The notes: generated by a model from the sequence alone, not told the origin. Shown: positions 15,642 to 25,253, numbered from the stretch's first letter. The stretch is DNA of 28,782 nt from an uncultured Clostridium sp. (GCA_900553985.1 USFW01000022.1:1-28782); one strand, 5' to 3'. Numbers and translations: made by a program.

Positions 15642-18600
15642 GCCACCAATGTTCTACATCTCCTTCTATAAATTGATGTTTACTGTGCTTAATTATTTGA
15701 TTTCTTAGTCTAGATATATCTAAATATTTTAGTCCCATTGCATCTTGAAGTTGGTCTCTGTAGCCATAAGCCCCACCTGACTGATAATATCCACTTCTTC
15801 CTATTAACCTACTTTGAATTATTTGATAAGCTAACCAACCATTTAATAATATATTTGTAGATTCTAATGGAGTATATACTTGCAATGTTCCTAAGTATTC
15901 CTTCCAATAGTTTTTTACTATATTTAACTCTTGCTTACAATTCGAAATTTTGCTATATTTATATGCTATATTTTTACAGTCTATCAAATTATCTTCTGCT
16001 CCTAATATTAAAGATATTTCTTTATTAGCATAACTTTCAAGCTCTATTTCTAACTCTATTGCTATACAAGAATTTCTTCCTATTGAGTTTTCGTTATTTA
16101 AGTTTACCTTTTGAAGTGCTTCTGGATTTTGCAAACTATTTTTTCCTATAAAGAATTTTTTATCTCCTGTATAACTAACTATTTTTTCACTTGACGAAAC
16201 ATATACTTTTGTTCCTACTATTTCGTTTGTATATAAATTTCTTGCTGTTATTATATTATTATTTCTATCAAATCTTATATTTATATTACTGTTAGTTTTT
16301 ATTTCATCTTCCCCTATTACAGGTTTTATATAATAATATATTTTTAATTTTTTTCTATTTGGTGTTGTATTTTTTAAGTTTAATATTCCTATTTTACATC
16401 CATCTTCTTTTGGAACAAATATTTCAAGTTCTTGCTCTACTCCTATACTTTTATGAATATATTTACAATATCCAAAACCATATATAATGTTATAGTTACT
16501 ATTATCAGGCATTGGATTTAATCCTAAAGACCAGGCCTTTTTTGTTTCGTCATCTTTTATATAAATTATTTCAGATGGAATATCATAACTTGGATTATTA
16601 GACCAACTTGTTATTCTATTTAATCTACTATTTTTATACCAACTATATCCACCCATATTTTCTGTAACTATTGTTCCAAATTTTTCATTTGTCATAATAT
16701 GTGCCCATATTGTTGGTAATCTTCTTTGTTTATCTATTTTTATTAGATATTCTTTTCCATCTTCTGAAAATGCACCATATTCATTATAATATTTTAAATT
16801 TTCTTTATTAGCCAATATATCTATATCATCATTTTCATTTTCTTCTAACATAATATTATTTACTTGCGGTTCTTGCCCTATTTCTTTATATTTTTCCATA
16901 TATTCTTCTTCAATTTCTTTTAAGTTATTCTCTAATCCGCCTTTACTACTATCTATTATTATACTTGATATAAATTCTAATAATTCTATATCTTTTTCTT
17001 CCATTTCTTCTTTATTTACTACAAATATTCCACCTTTAATGTTTTTTAAATACCCCATTTGACTGTTTAATATTGAAGTTTCTATTTCTTCTCTTACATA
17101 ATTTTCATAACTATATCTTTCTTCATCTAATATTACTATTTCTACTTCAACATTTTTAGTTCTGAAAAACTCATAAGCTTTTAATATTTCTTTTATACAA
17201 TATATATCATTTACATTTTGAATTTTTACTAATATTATTGGATTATCTCCTGATATCCCATATTTCCACAAATCACTTTGACTATATTCTCTTTTATTGA
17301 ATTTTTCTTTATTTATACTTTTAGTTGAATCGTCAAAAATAATATATGATAACATTTTTTGATAAATTGATATATCTTTTCCTTTTACTCTTAAATATCT
17401 ACTTTCTGCTTCTATCCTAGCTTTTGATAATTCAAAGGCATTTTTTATATTTTCTTGTGATTCATATTTCTTTAAATTTTCTAATGTTTTTTCTTTTTCC
17501 TCTTCTACTGAAATTATTAAGTTTAAGTTTATTTTCTCTTGTGGTTTTATCTTCACTGTTCTTTTTAATGCAACTATTGGCTCTGTTACATTTCCCACCT
17601 TTCTAGAAAATGGTACCGAGTTTTTTACCATTAAAGGTATTCCTAAATTTCCTCTTCCAATAAATTTTTCTTCTTCTAGTTCGTATTCCATTTCTCCTAT
17701 TGTATTATCACTATTTGTATTTAAAGTTGTTGCCATATATACTTCTTGGCAGTTATTTTCTCTTTTCTTTCTTTTTATAACTATGCTTTTTGTTTCTTCG
17801 TCATATTCATACATTAAAAATAAATTATTAAATACTGGATGTGCATAATCTTGTTCTTTCTTTGATAATACAGGTTCAAAATATCCAGTTACCTCTAAAA
17901 TCTCTTCGTCATTTCCTACATTTTCTATATTTATATTTCTAATTTCTACTGGTTCATTTGATGCAATTGTTGTATTTATTTTTGCTTTTATATTTCCATT
18001 TCCTATTTCTTGCATTATTTTATCTGGCATAAAACTTATTTGATATTTGTTTTCTTTATTTCCATTTTGTAGATAACTTGTACTTATTATATTTTTTGTT
18101 TTTATATTTTTTATATTAATTATTACTCCTTGTAAGTAATCTTCTGTCTTTTTAAATCTATTTATATAAATATTTTTAAACTTACTTACTCCTCTTCCTT
18201 TTTGATCTATTGCTATTGTATAATTTTCATTTGATATTACATTTCCTCTAACAATTTTTTCGTCAATTTTGTTATAGGTTTCTTGAATATAATTTTCATA
18301 ATCTTTGTATTTTAATTTTTCTACTTTTTCTTTATCTTCTTTTGTTATAATTGCTTTTTCTGGCATTCTTTCTTGAAGTAATATTGCAGTAGCTTCTATC
18401 TCTGGATTTTTCATAAATAATTTTTGTAAGATATTATTATTGAATAAATTATTTATTGACAATAAAATTAATCCTTGATGATGTGCCATATATGTTTTTA
18501 CGATACTTGCTTTTTTTCCATATTCTACTCTTTCTGGTGTAAAATCTATTGATTCATAAAATCCATATTTATCATACATTCCATAGTTTTCTAATACTCT

Positions 18601-21600
18601 TAAGTTTTCTACAACTTCTTTTGGTCTATCACATATAGCTAATATTCCACCATATGAAGATACTACCATTTCATCTGCTAGTCCTCTTTTTAACCCTAAC
18701 CATGGTATACCAAAAGCCTTATATTGATAATTAGAATGCAAATCTTTTAAGTTAAAGGCCGCTTCTGATATTCCCCAAGGTAAATTTAGTTGTTTTGCAT
18801 AATTCATTTGACTATTTATCATAAATTTACATGATTCATCTAGTAAGCTTCCTTTATATTTAGGCATATTTATATTAGGCATTAAATATTCAAAAGCTGT
18901 TCCAGACCAAGAAACTAATCCTTTATATTTATCAATTATTGTTAATGTCCTACTCAAATGGTTCCAATGTTTTGATGGTATATCTTTTTTAGCTATTGCC
19001 ACAAAGCTTGCTTGTCTAGCTTCTGATGCTAATAAATCATAGTATGAGTCAGTTAATTTATTTTCTTCTATATTATATCCTATTGAAAAAATTTGATGTT
19101 CATAACTATATAAATGTGAAAAATCTGTATTTTCAATTATTCTATTAATTATATTTAAAATTTCTTCTATTTGATTTTTTATTTTGTATTCTTTTTCTTC
19201 TATTATTTTTTTTACTGGATTTTCTTCTACTTGATTGTTCATTTGATATTTTTCTTTTTCTGTTATTTCTTTAGTTAAAACCTCTTCTAAAAATGCTCTT
19301 TCTACATATAAATATCCCACAAAATTCCCACTGTCTACTGTTGAAACATATCTTGGAATTAGTGGTTGTTTAGTTTTTATATTATACCAGTTATATAAAT
19401 GACCATTCCATTTTTGTAAACTATCAACTGATATCATTATATTTTGCAATAAATCTATGGTTTCTTTTTGGTTAATATATTTTAAGTTAAATGCTGAAAT
19501 TACTGCTAAAATTGATAGTCCAATATTTGTAGAAGATGTTCTATCTACTATTTTATTTTTTCTTCCACATTGATAATTGTCTGGTATTAAATAACTATTA
19601 TCTTCTGTTAAATATGTTTTAAAAAATTGCCAAGTTCTTTCGCCTATTTCTAAAACATATTCTTTTTCTTTTTTTGTTAATTTTTCTAAATTCTTTGTTT
19701 CTTTTATTTCTTTACTCATATAACACATTATATATGGTGCTATGAGCCATAAAATACCTAATATAATTCCTATTGTATTGCTTCTAATTAGTGAAAATCC
19801 TATTGCAATTATTCCCATTAAAATGTTAATCCACATTTGTTTATAGTATGAAAAACAATCATCTTTTGCTTGTTTTTCTGCTTCTTCTGAAGTTAGCCAT
19901 TCTAATAAATTTTTATTAGTAATTGTTAGTCTATATATTGTTTTTATAATAGATTTTAATGATATATATGCTTTATATGGTAAACAAGAAATCGTAACTA
20001 TACTTCTTAAAATAATTCCTTTATATCCTGTAATTTTAGGTTCAAATGTCTTTTGCTTTTGTTCTCCTTCTTTTTTCATAATTAATCTATTTAATATTTC
20101 TAATAAATATGGAAATATTCCTATTAATATCATAATCGTGATTATTGGATAAATCTCCACTTTATAAATTGCAGCGATTACTATAGATATAAAACAAGCA
20201 AATAATATTGATATATCTAATAAACTCCTTCTTAGATTATCAAAAATTTTATATTTAGATAAAAAATTTAACGGATTTTTTATTATTTCATTTTCTTTGT
20301 TACTTACCTTTGATGTAATCCATTTTATGATTTGCCAGTCACCTCTAATCCACCTAGATAACCTGTTCATAAAACTATTATATTTAGTTGGATATCCATC
20401 CATTAATAATATATCTGTTGCTAAACCACATCTTAAATAACTACCTTCTAATAAGTCATGACTTAGTACTGTATTTTCTGGTATTGCATTTTTTAAAACT
20501 TTCGAAAATGTTTTTAAATCATATATTCCTTTTCCTGTAAAAATTCCTTCATTAAAATTATCTTGATATAAATCAGATATTGCATTTGTATATGAATCTA
20601 TTCCTCCATCTCCTGCAAATAATTTTGTAAAAATAGTTTTATAACTTACATCTAAGTTGATGCCTATTCGTGGTTGAATAAGTGCATGACCTTCTGTTAC
20701 TATATTTTTTTCTTCATCAATTATTGGTTTATTTAAAATATGTGCCATAGCTCCCACTAACTCAAATGCTGAATTTAGTATTAAATCAGTATCTGCATCT
20801 AATGTTATTATATATTTTATTTGTGGTAATATATCTTTATTATTTTCTATTGTATTTGCCTTAAATTTATTTACTTCATTTCCTAAAATGTACTCATTAA
20901 ACTGTGTTATCATGCCTCTTTTTCTTTCCCAGCCTAAATATTTTCCTTCTTTTTCATTCCATTCTCTTTTTCTGTATATGAAATTAAAAATAGGAAAATC
21001 ATTTTCCTTTGAGTACTTTTTATTTAATCTTTTACATTGTTCTATTCCTTCTTTAATTATTTCTTCATCAAACTCTTTATCTTGCATATCTTCTTCTGTA
21101 CAGTCACCAAGTAATGTAAAATATATATTTTCTGATTTATTTGCTATATAATACACTTCTAGTTTTTTTGATAATTCCTTTACTTTTTCTTTTGATTTCA
21201 AAATGGTTGGAATTATGACCATACAAGAATTTTCAATATCTATTCCTTTTGTGAAATCTATTTTTGGTATCATTTTTGGTTTTACTATTTTATTTAATAT
21301 ATATTGTATTATTTGTGTTGAAATTTCAGATGACGGTATTAGGAAGATAAATATTCCTATTATAAAAATAGATAGCTTTTGTATATTTATATTTAATATT
21401 GCACTTATACTTATAGATATAAGTAATGTTAATAATATATTTACTAATACAAAAAGTTTCGCTCTCAGTTTTTTACTAACTTTTTTCTTTTTAAAATTTA
21501 ATTTTTCATATAACTCATCTATTCCTTTCCCTATTAAATAATATCCTATATGATATTGCTTTGAATCTTCTTTCTTATTCTTAGCTATTTCAAGAATTTT

Positions 21601-22632
21601 TTTAGCTATATAAATTTCTGAAATTTTAGTCTTTTTAGAAATTTCTTTTATTTTATTTCTATAACATTCTTTAGTATTATTGTCCATTTTAATATATACA
21701 TCAGCTGGATCTTGTTTTAATATTTCTTCTACACCATTTATTTGTTCAAATATCTCTAAAAAATTTATTCTTTGAATATTTCTAATGCTTGTTATACTAT
21801 TTCCTATTAATACCTTTGTTACCGCAATATCAAAATGTTCTTTTTTAGTTACTTCTTGAATAGTTGTTCCTGTCATTTCGACTGTTTCTTCTAAGGCTTT
21901 TAGATAGCTATAACCTTTTTTTCCATATCTTCTTAAAATGTATGACATATATTCTATGAATGGATATTTCATATCTTTTATTACATCTATTTTGCTAATT
22001 TTATTATTAAAATTAGTAAAGTTTTGTTCAGCTTTTGATTTGTTTTCTATTAGTCTTTCTGCTATATTTTCTGCTTTATATTTTTGAATTTGACTATTAT
22101 ATATTTTTTCACTTATTTCTCTTATATTTTCAATTATTGATATTTGAAGGAAAACTCCTATATTCCATATTTCTTCCATGCTTAATGTTTTTTTACTTTG
22201 ATAGCTTTTTAAATAATCTTCTAAATCTCTTCTTTCTATTTTATTATCTGTATATGCTACTATTTCTGAAGCTAATACATATATTCTTGCATATCCTTTA
22301 TATTTTCCATTTCCTATTCCTAAAAAATTAACATATTTTTTTAATGTTAATTCTTTTTGAATTTGCTTTACTGTTTCTTCTATAATATAAAAATTATCTA
22401 ACAACCATTCTCCTGCCGGGTGAATACTTATTCCTATTTTTAAATGTTCATTTAATAAATTATATACTGTTTTTATAACCTCATAACTTTCAATCAAATG
22501 TGGTATAGGATAAGTTTCTTTTTTAGAATTATTTACTAAATTGTGGTTTGATGCAATTTTTTGTAAATAATTCTCTAATTGTACTTTATTTAATAAAGTT
22601 CCATCTATTTTTAATATTTTATCTATTTTCAA
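15598..22632 (-). CDS. ndvB: Cyclic beta-1,2-glucan synthase-like giant membrane protein (GT84 + glycoamylase-like + GH94), N-terminal piece, frameshifted at 15630
   Basis: The frame covers about 2344 residues and runs out of frame at an extra base (G at 15630, plus strand). Order: a helical N-terminal domain; membrane helices from about residue 390; a GT84 glucosyltransferase with LDADTD at about 611 and RWIRGDWQ at about 758; further helices; a glycoamylase-like domain (about 1180-1395: DLLASEARQASF, PWLGLKRGLADEMVV, MAHHQG) implicated in cyclisation; and two GH94-type regions, with ENMGGYSWY at about 1985 and the acid motif GYRDQLQD near 2287. It should polymerise UDP-glucose into beta-1,2-glucan at the membrane. 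I choose TTG 22632 because AAGGAG lies ten bases before it; that site is buried in a perfect hairpin. Such proteins are best known from Proteobacteria but also occur in Clostridia-type anaerobes. The product in this organism is unproven. Confidence 0.85.
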   Translation of the reverse strand: MKIDKILKIDGTLLNKVQLENYLQKIASNHNLVNNSKKETYPIPHLIESYEVIKTVYNLLNEHLKIGISIHPAGEWLLDNFYIIEETVKQIQKELTLKKYVNFLGIGNGKYKGYARIYVLASEIVAYTDNKIERRDLEDYLKSYQSKKTLSMEEIWNIGVFLQISIIENIREISEKIYNSQIQKYKAENIAERLIENKSKAEQNFTNFNNKISKIDVIKDMKYPFIEYMSYILRRYGKKGYSYLKALEETVEMTGTTIQEVTKKEHFDIAVTKVLIGNSITSIRNIQRINFLEIFEQINGVEEILKQDPADVYIKMDNNTKECYRNKIKEISKKTKISEIYIAKKILEIAKNKKEDSKQYHIGYYLIGKGIDELYEKLNFKKKKVSKKLRAKLFVLVNILLTLLISISISAILNINIQKLSIFIIGIFIFLIPSSEISTQIIQYILNKIVKPKMIPKIDFTKGIDIENSCMVIIPTILKSKEKVKELSKKLEVYYIANKSENIYFTLLGDCTEEDMQDKEFDEEIIKEGIEQCKRLNKKYSKENDFPIFNFIYRKREWNEKEGKYLGWERKRGMITQFNEYILGNEVNKFKANTIENNKDILPQIKYIITLDADTDLILNSAFELVGAMAHILNKPIIDEEKNIVTEGHALIQPRIGINLDVSYKTIFTKLFAGDGGIDSYTNAISDLYQDNFNEGIFTGKGIYDLKTFSKVLKNAIPENTVLSHDLLEGSYLRCGLATDILLMDGYPTKYNSFMNRLSRWIRGDWQIIKWITSKVSNKENEIIKNPLNFLSKYKIFDNLRRSLLDISILFACFISIVIAAIYKVEIYPIITIMILIGIFPYLLEILNRLIMKKEGEQKQKTFEPKITGYKGIILRSIVTISCLPYKAYISLKSIIKTIYRLTITNKNLLEWLTSEEAEKQAKDDCFSYYKQMWINILMGIIAIGFSLIRSNTIGIILGILWLIAPYIMCYMSKEIKETKNLEKLTKKEKEYVLEIGERTWQFFKTYLTEDNSYLIPDNYQCGRKNKIVDRTSSTNIGLSILAVISAFNLKYINQKETIDLLQNIMISVDSLQKWNGHLYNWYNIKTKQPLIPRYVSTVDSGNFVGYLYVERAFLEEVLTKEITEKEKYQMNNQVEENPVKKIIEEKEYKIKNQIEEILNIINRIIENTDFSHLYSYEHQIFSIGYNIEENKLTDSYYDLLASEARQASFVAIAKKDIPSKHWNHLSRTLTIIDKYKGLVSWSGTAFEYLMPNINMPKYKGSLLDESCKFMINSQMNYAKQLNLPWGISEAAFNLKDLHSNYQYKAFGIPWLGLKRGLADEMVVSSYGGILAICDRPKEVVENLRVLENYGMYDKYGFYESIDFTPERVEYGKKASIVKTYMAHHQGLILLSINNLFNNNILQKLFMKNPEIEATAILLQERMPEKAIITKEDKEKVEKLKYKDYENYIQETYNKIDEKIVRGNVISNENYTIAIDQKGRGVSKFKNIYINRFKKTEDYLQGVIINIKNIKTKNIISTSYLQNGNKENKYQISFMPDKIMQEIGNGNIKAKINTTIASNEPVEIRNINIENVGNDEEILEVTGYFEPVLSKKEQDYAHPVFNNLFLMYEYDEETKSIVIKRKKRENNCQEVYMATTLNTNSDNTIGEMEYELEEEKFIGRGNLGIPLMVKNSVPFSRKVGNVTEPIVALKRTVKIKPQEKINLNLIISVEEEKEKTLENLKKYESQENIKNAFELSKARIEAESRYLRVKGKDISIYQKMLSYIIFDDSTKSINKEKFNKREYSQSDLWKYGISGDNPIILVKIQNVNDIYCIKEILKAYEFFRTKNVEVEIVILDEERYSYENYVREEIETSILNSQMGYLKNIKGGIFVVNKEEMEEKDIELLEFISSIIIDSSKGGLENNLKEIEEEYMEKYKEIGQEPQVNNIMLEENENDDIDILANKENLKYYNEYGAFSEDGKEYLIKIDKQRRLPTIWAHIMTNEKFGTIVTENMGGYSWYKNSRLNRITSWSNNPSYDIPSEIIYIKDDETKKAWSLGLNPMPDNSNYNIIYGFGYCKYIHKSIGVEQELEIFVPKEDGCKIGILNLKNTTPNRKKLKIYYYIKPVIGEDEIKTNSNINIRFDRNNNIITARNLYTNEIVGTKVYVSSSEKIVSYTGDKKFFIGKNSLQNPEALQKVNLNNENSIGRNSCIAIELEIELESYANKEISLILGAEDNLIDCKNIAYKYSKISNCKQELNIVKNYWKEYLGTLQVYTPLESTNILLNGWLAYQIIQSRLIGRSGYYQSGGAYGYRDQLQDAMGLKYLDISRLRNQIIKHSKHQFIEGDVEHWWHEETRKRNKNEIFR

Positions 22633-22695
22633 AAAACTTCCACTCCTTGCAAACAATATGTTTTATACATATTGTTTGCAAGGAGTGGAAGTTTT
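22633..22695 (-). terminator. 29-bp perfect hairpin: terminator of the upstream gene that also buries the glucan-synthase ribosome binding site
   Basis: Arms 22633-22661 and 22667-22695 are perfectly complementary around the 5-nt loop TTTAT (plus strand). On the minus strand the 3' arm ends in a T run that reaches the TTG start at 22632, so it has intrinsic terminator form for the gene at 22713-23597. The AAGGAG ribosome binding site (22643-22648) lies within the 3' arm and would be base-paired in any transcript reading through from upstream. Confidence 0.75.
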
Positions 22696-22712
22696 ATGCA
22701 CTTTTAGTTAAA

Positions 22713-23597
22713 TTATCTACCTTCGTCTTCTATTGAGGCAACTTTTTCATTTTCTAAAGTTGCTTTTGTAGTTTTATGAAAATCCATTTTCCCTTTTTCA
22801 TTTACTGTAATTTTTGATGAAGCAAATCTTTCTGCTTTTTCCAAACTACCTTCATAAACCTCTAAAATCTCATCTCTATCAATGTGATCATTTTTATAGT
22901 TTTCTGTTGTATTTTGAATTGATGCAATTCCTTCTATATAATTTCCTATTTCAACACCATAGCCCTTAAACATGTCCTGCTCATTATACACATCTTTATC
23001 ATTTTCTCTTTCAACAGTAATACTCGAATTACCATTTCCATTTCTTGGCACTACAGTTACTTTCCCTTTTTTGTCTACTGCATTATTTACCTTTTCATGT
23101 ATAATAGATAACTCACAATCTTCTATATCTTCCCCTAATTTAAGTATTTGATCTTTTGATAAATTTTCTTTTACTTTTAATGTTTGTTTTATTCTCTCTA
23201 AGTCTTCTACTATTTCATCTGTTAACCCTAACCCTTCTAATGTTTCACCAGATCTTAAAGCTTCATTCAAATGTACAGACTTAAAATTATCATCATAATA
23301 CTGTTTTGCACCATATGAACCAAAAGCTAAAAGTCCTATAGTTAAAAATGCACTTATTTTCTTTCTCATTCTTTTTGCTTGTTTTTGTCTTTTTGATAAT
23401 TTTCTAGTTTTACAAGTATATCTCTCTTGTTTACTTACATTCCTTTGGTTTATATTATTTTTTTGATTTCTATTATTACTTTTTTTGCTTATATCTATTG
23501 GTTCTAATTTTTTCAAAGATATTTGTTGTATTTGTTTTAACTCTCCATTGTTTGACATATCATCTAAAAATTTTTGTCTTTCTGCTTGTGTTCCCAT
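22713..23597 (-). CDS. Bitopic membrane protein of unknown function
   Basis: 294 residues, family not recognised. Residues 1-80 are cytoplasmic, polar and rich in Asn, Gln and Lys, ending in a very basic stretch (RKLSKRQKQAKRMRKK). One transmembrane helix follows (about 81-97, ISAFLTIGLLAFGSYGA). The positive-inside rule places the acidic 195-residue remainder outside; it has regular charged segments (EALRSGETLEGLGLTDEIVE, VTVVPRNGNGNSSITVE) but no known motif. GGAGG lies nine bases before ATG 23597 and a consensus promoter lies at 23633-23661. It is just upstream of the glucan synthase in the same direction, separated only by the hairpin, so a joint envelope role is possible but unproven. 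A divisome, spore or wall-anchoring role cannot be told apart from the sequence. Confidence 0.8.
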   Translation of the reverse strand: MGTQAERQKFLDDMSNNGELKQIQQISLKKLEPIDISKKSNNRNQKNNINQRNVSKQERYTCKTRKLSKRQKQAKRMRKKISAFLTIGLLAFGSYGAKQYYDDNFKSVHLNEALRSGETLEGLGLTDEIVEDLERIKQTLKVKENLSKDQILKLGEDIEDCELSIIHEKVNNAVDKKGKVTVVPRNGNGNSSITVERENDKDVYNEQDMFKGYGVEIGNYIEGIASIQNTTENYKNDHIDRDEILEVYEGSLEKAERFASSKITVNEKGKMDFHKTTKATLENEKVASIEDEGR

Positions 23598-23632
23598 ATT
23601 AATTACCTCCTTTGTATATAACCTACAATACT

Positions 23633-23661
23633 ATTATACCACTTATTCTTAAAAAATGCAA
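23633..23661 (-). promoter_or_regulatory. Promoter of the bitopic membrane protein gene
   Basis: On the minus strand, -35 TTGCAT (23656-23661), 17-bp spacer, -10 TATAAT (23633-23638). It is divergent from the promoter at 23684-23712 with only 22 bp between the two -35 elements. Confidence 0.75.
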
Positions 23662-23683
23662 AATTTTCATTTTTCTTGTTTTT

Positions 23684-23712
23684 TTGACAACTTATTCCAC
23701 ACTTTTCATATT
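23684..23712 (+). promoter_or_regulatory. Promoter of the Cys-rich protein gene
   Basis: -35 TTGACA (23684-23689), 17-bp spacer, -10 CATATT (23707-23712). The -35 is consensus, the -10 is four of six. Transcription should start about 35 bp before ATG 23755. Confidence 0.55.
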
Positions 23713-23754
23713 ATATATTAACAACTATTTTGTTGTTAGAAAGGATGAGAAATA

Positions 23755-24219
23755 ATGGATTTAGAAAATAAAAAACCTTGTTGCCCAATTTTAGATGTTG
23801 ATGGTGTTATATCAGGAGGTAAACAATTTGACTTAGATATTACTTTACCACAAGATAATAGAGACGTAATATATGGAGTTGTAAAAAATTGTTTTAAAGA
23901 ACCTGTATGTGATGCAGTTGTAGAATTAGTTGAAATAGTATATGAATGTGGTAAAAAAGATAGACGTCCTATTGGCCATACTTTTACAGATAAAGAAGGA
24001 GAATTCGTATTTGGACCACTTTGCCCTGGTAAACAATATGCTCTTCAAATTTGGGTAAATGATACTGATAGAATGAAAATATGTGCAAAATGCCACCATG
24101 AAGGAAAATGCTTAAAAGGTTCTAAACATGATAAATGTGATTGTTTTATAGAATGTGATAATCATTGTTGTAAAGAAGAACATGAAGCAAATTTTGATGA
24201 ATGCAAATGTGAAAAATAA
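23755..24219 (+). CDS. Cys-rich protein with a carboxypeptidase-regulatory-like beta-sandwich domain
   Basis: 154 residues, no signal peptide or membrane helix. Residues about 38-102 (VIYGVVKNCFKEPVCDAVVE, then HTFTDKEGEFVFGPLCPGKQYALQIWV) read like a CarboxypepD_reg/Cna-B-type fold: a 'variant-of-function' repeat with the TDxxGxFxF core. Sixteen Cys are present, ten of them after residue 105 in a CxxC- and CC-rich tail with several His, which suggests metal binding or disulfide cross-linking. Similar proteins are found in spore-forming Clostridia, where Cys-rich proteins often belong to spore surface layers, but that role here is inference. AAAGGATGAG precedes ATG 23755. It is monocistronic, with its own promoter and a terminator shared with the convergent 46-aa gene. 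Confidence 0.82.
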   Translation: MDLENKKPCCPILDVDGVISGGKQFDLDITLPQDNRDVIYGVVKNCFKEPVCDAVVELVEIVYECGKKDRRPIGHTFTDKEGEFVFGPLCPGKQYALQIWVNDTDRMKICAKCHHEGKCLKGSKHDKCDCFIECDNHCCKEEHEANFDECKCEK

Positions 24220-24221
24220 AA

Positions 24222-24279
24222 CTATGTAAAAATGCAGGCTGACCTAGAATAAAAAAATATTTCTAGGTCAGCCACATAG
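24222..24279. terminator. Bidirectional terminator between convergent genes
   Basis: A perfect 13-bp stem GGCTGACCTAGAA (24237-24249) / TTCTAGGTCAGCC (24261-24273) with an 11-nt loop. An outer CTATGT/ACATAG stem is separated by a 9-nt bulge. On the minus strand the stem is followed by TGCATTTTTA, so the T-tract serves mainly the 46-aa gene; on the plus strand no T-tract follows. Confidence 0.75.
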
Positions 24280-24284
24280 CTAAA

Positions 24285-24425
24285 TTATACAATCCCCATT
24301 TTTTTTACCAATTGTTTTCCTTTTTTCATCATTTTCTTTCTATTCATCATTCCACTTTCAGCATACATCATAACTAATCCTGTTGTTATTAGCCCACCTA
24401 TCATAACACCTTTTACAAATTTCAT
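24285..24425 (-). CDS. 46-aa conserved small membrane-associated protein
   Basis: A short gene from ATG 24425 to TAA 24285, with GGGAG nine bases upstream. The protein starts with a hydrophobic Gly-rich helix (MKFVKGVMIGGLITTGLVMM), followed by YAESGMMNRKKM and a basic Met/Lys-rich end (MKKGKQLVKKMGIV). Similar very small proteins occur widely in Clostridia, as far as I recall; some are annotated as DUF3918-like or YtxH-like. The ribosome binding site, compact frame and terminator directly after it support a real gene. Function unknown. Confidence 0.75.
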   Translation of the reverse strand: MKFVKGVMIGGLITTGLVMMYAESGMMNRKKMMKKGKQLVKKMGIV

Positions 24426-24470
24426 AAAACTCTACTCCCTTTCTTTAATTTTATAATACTAAAATATCTA

Positions 24471-24875
24471 TTAAATGATATTTTTTACATTTTCTTTATT
24501 ATTTGTGTTTTTTTCTTTTTTATTCAACTTAAAAATGGTATATATTTCATGAATTGCAATTATTAATAAAAAAATCCCAAAACATTTTTTCAGTAAACTT
24601 ACTTGTATCTGTGTAGAAATTTTTGCACCTATTATTGCACCTATTATTCCAAAAATGGAAATAATTGTTGCTGTCTTTAACTCTATATTTTTATTTTTCA
24701 GATTCACAATTATTGCTATTATTGATGTTGGTATAAAGAATATTAAATTTGTTGCCTGTGCTACATGTTGTTCTACTCCTAACATAAATGTTAAAAGTAC
24801 AATTAGTATTGTACCTCCTCCCATTCCTGTTCCACTTATTATTCCTGAAATAAACCCAATTATTACTTCTAACAT
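24471..24875 (-). CDS. TauE/SafE (TSUP) family half-size transporter, second gene of the pair
   Basis: 134 residues with about four hydrophobic helices and a basic Asn/Lys-rich C-terminus. GFISGIISGTGMGGGTILIV is the repeat signature of TauE/SafE (sulfite exporter, DUF81) proteins. Full-length members carry two such repeats in about 250 residues, so this equals one half. It starts 30 bp after the gene at 24906-25253, which encodes another half. The two probably assemble as a heterodimer equal to one full transporter (inference). Substrates in the family include sulfite, sulfonates and related anions; none can be assigned here. Confidence 0.85.
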   Translation of the reverse strand: MLEVIIGFISGIISGTGMGGGTILIVLLTFMLGVEQHVAQATNLIFFIPTSIIAIIVNLKNKNIELKTATIISIFGIIGAIIGAKISTQIQVSLLKKCFGIFLLIIAIHEIYTIFKLNKKEKNTNNKENVKNII

Positions 24876-24905
24876 TAAATATGTCCTTTCTTTTTTGCTA
24901 ATATC

Positions 24906-25253
24906 TTAACTAAAAATCATTTTTGTACTAGCATAAAATAAAAATATTGTAAATGCTATTTTTAATATTTTTGTTGGTAATTTTTTCAACAATTTTGCTC
25001 CTATATATCCTCCCATTGTACCTCCAATAGCACATAATATTGCAATTTTCCAATCTATATAATTACTTTTATAGTAAAAAATACTACTAGTTATAACCAT
25101 TGGTAATATACACAAAATTGTTGTTCCTCTTGCTTTTGAATCCCTAAACTTTATTAAATATACCAATGCTGGAACTAATATCATTCCTCCACCTGTTGAA
25201 AATAATCCACTTACAATTCCTGCTAATAAACCTATTAAAATTTTTTTCCACAT
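24906..25253 (-). CDS. TauE/SafE (TSUP) family half-size transporter, first gene of the pair
   Basis: 115 residues, about four hydrophobic helices. The signature GLLAGIVSGLFSTGGGMILVP and the partner motif GGTMGGYIGAKLLKKLP are typical of one TauE/SafE repeat. It lies directly upstream of the other half (24471-24875) and should be translated from the same mRNA. The ATG at 25253 follows GTAGG by eight bases, but this weak ribosome binding site is inside the hairpin at 25258-25281, which also looks like the terminator of the preceding small gene. Confidence 0.85.
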   Translation of the reverse strand: MWKKILIGLLAGIVSGLFSTGGGMILVPALVYLIKFRDSKARGTTILCILPMVITSSIFYYKSNYIDWKIAILCAIGGTMGGYIGAKLLKKLPTKILKIAFTIFLFYASTKMIFS

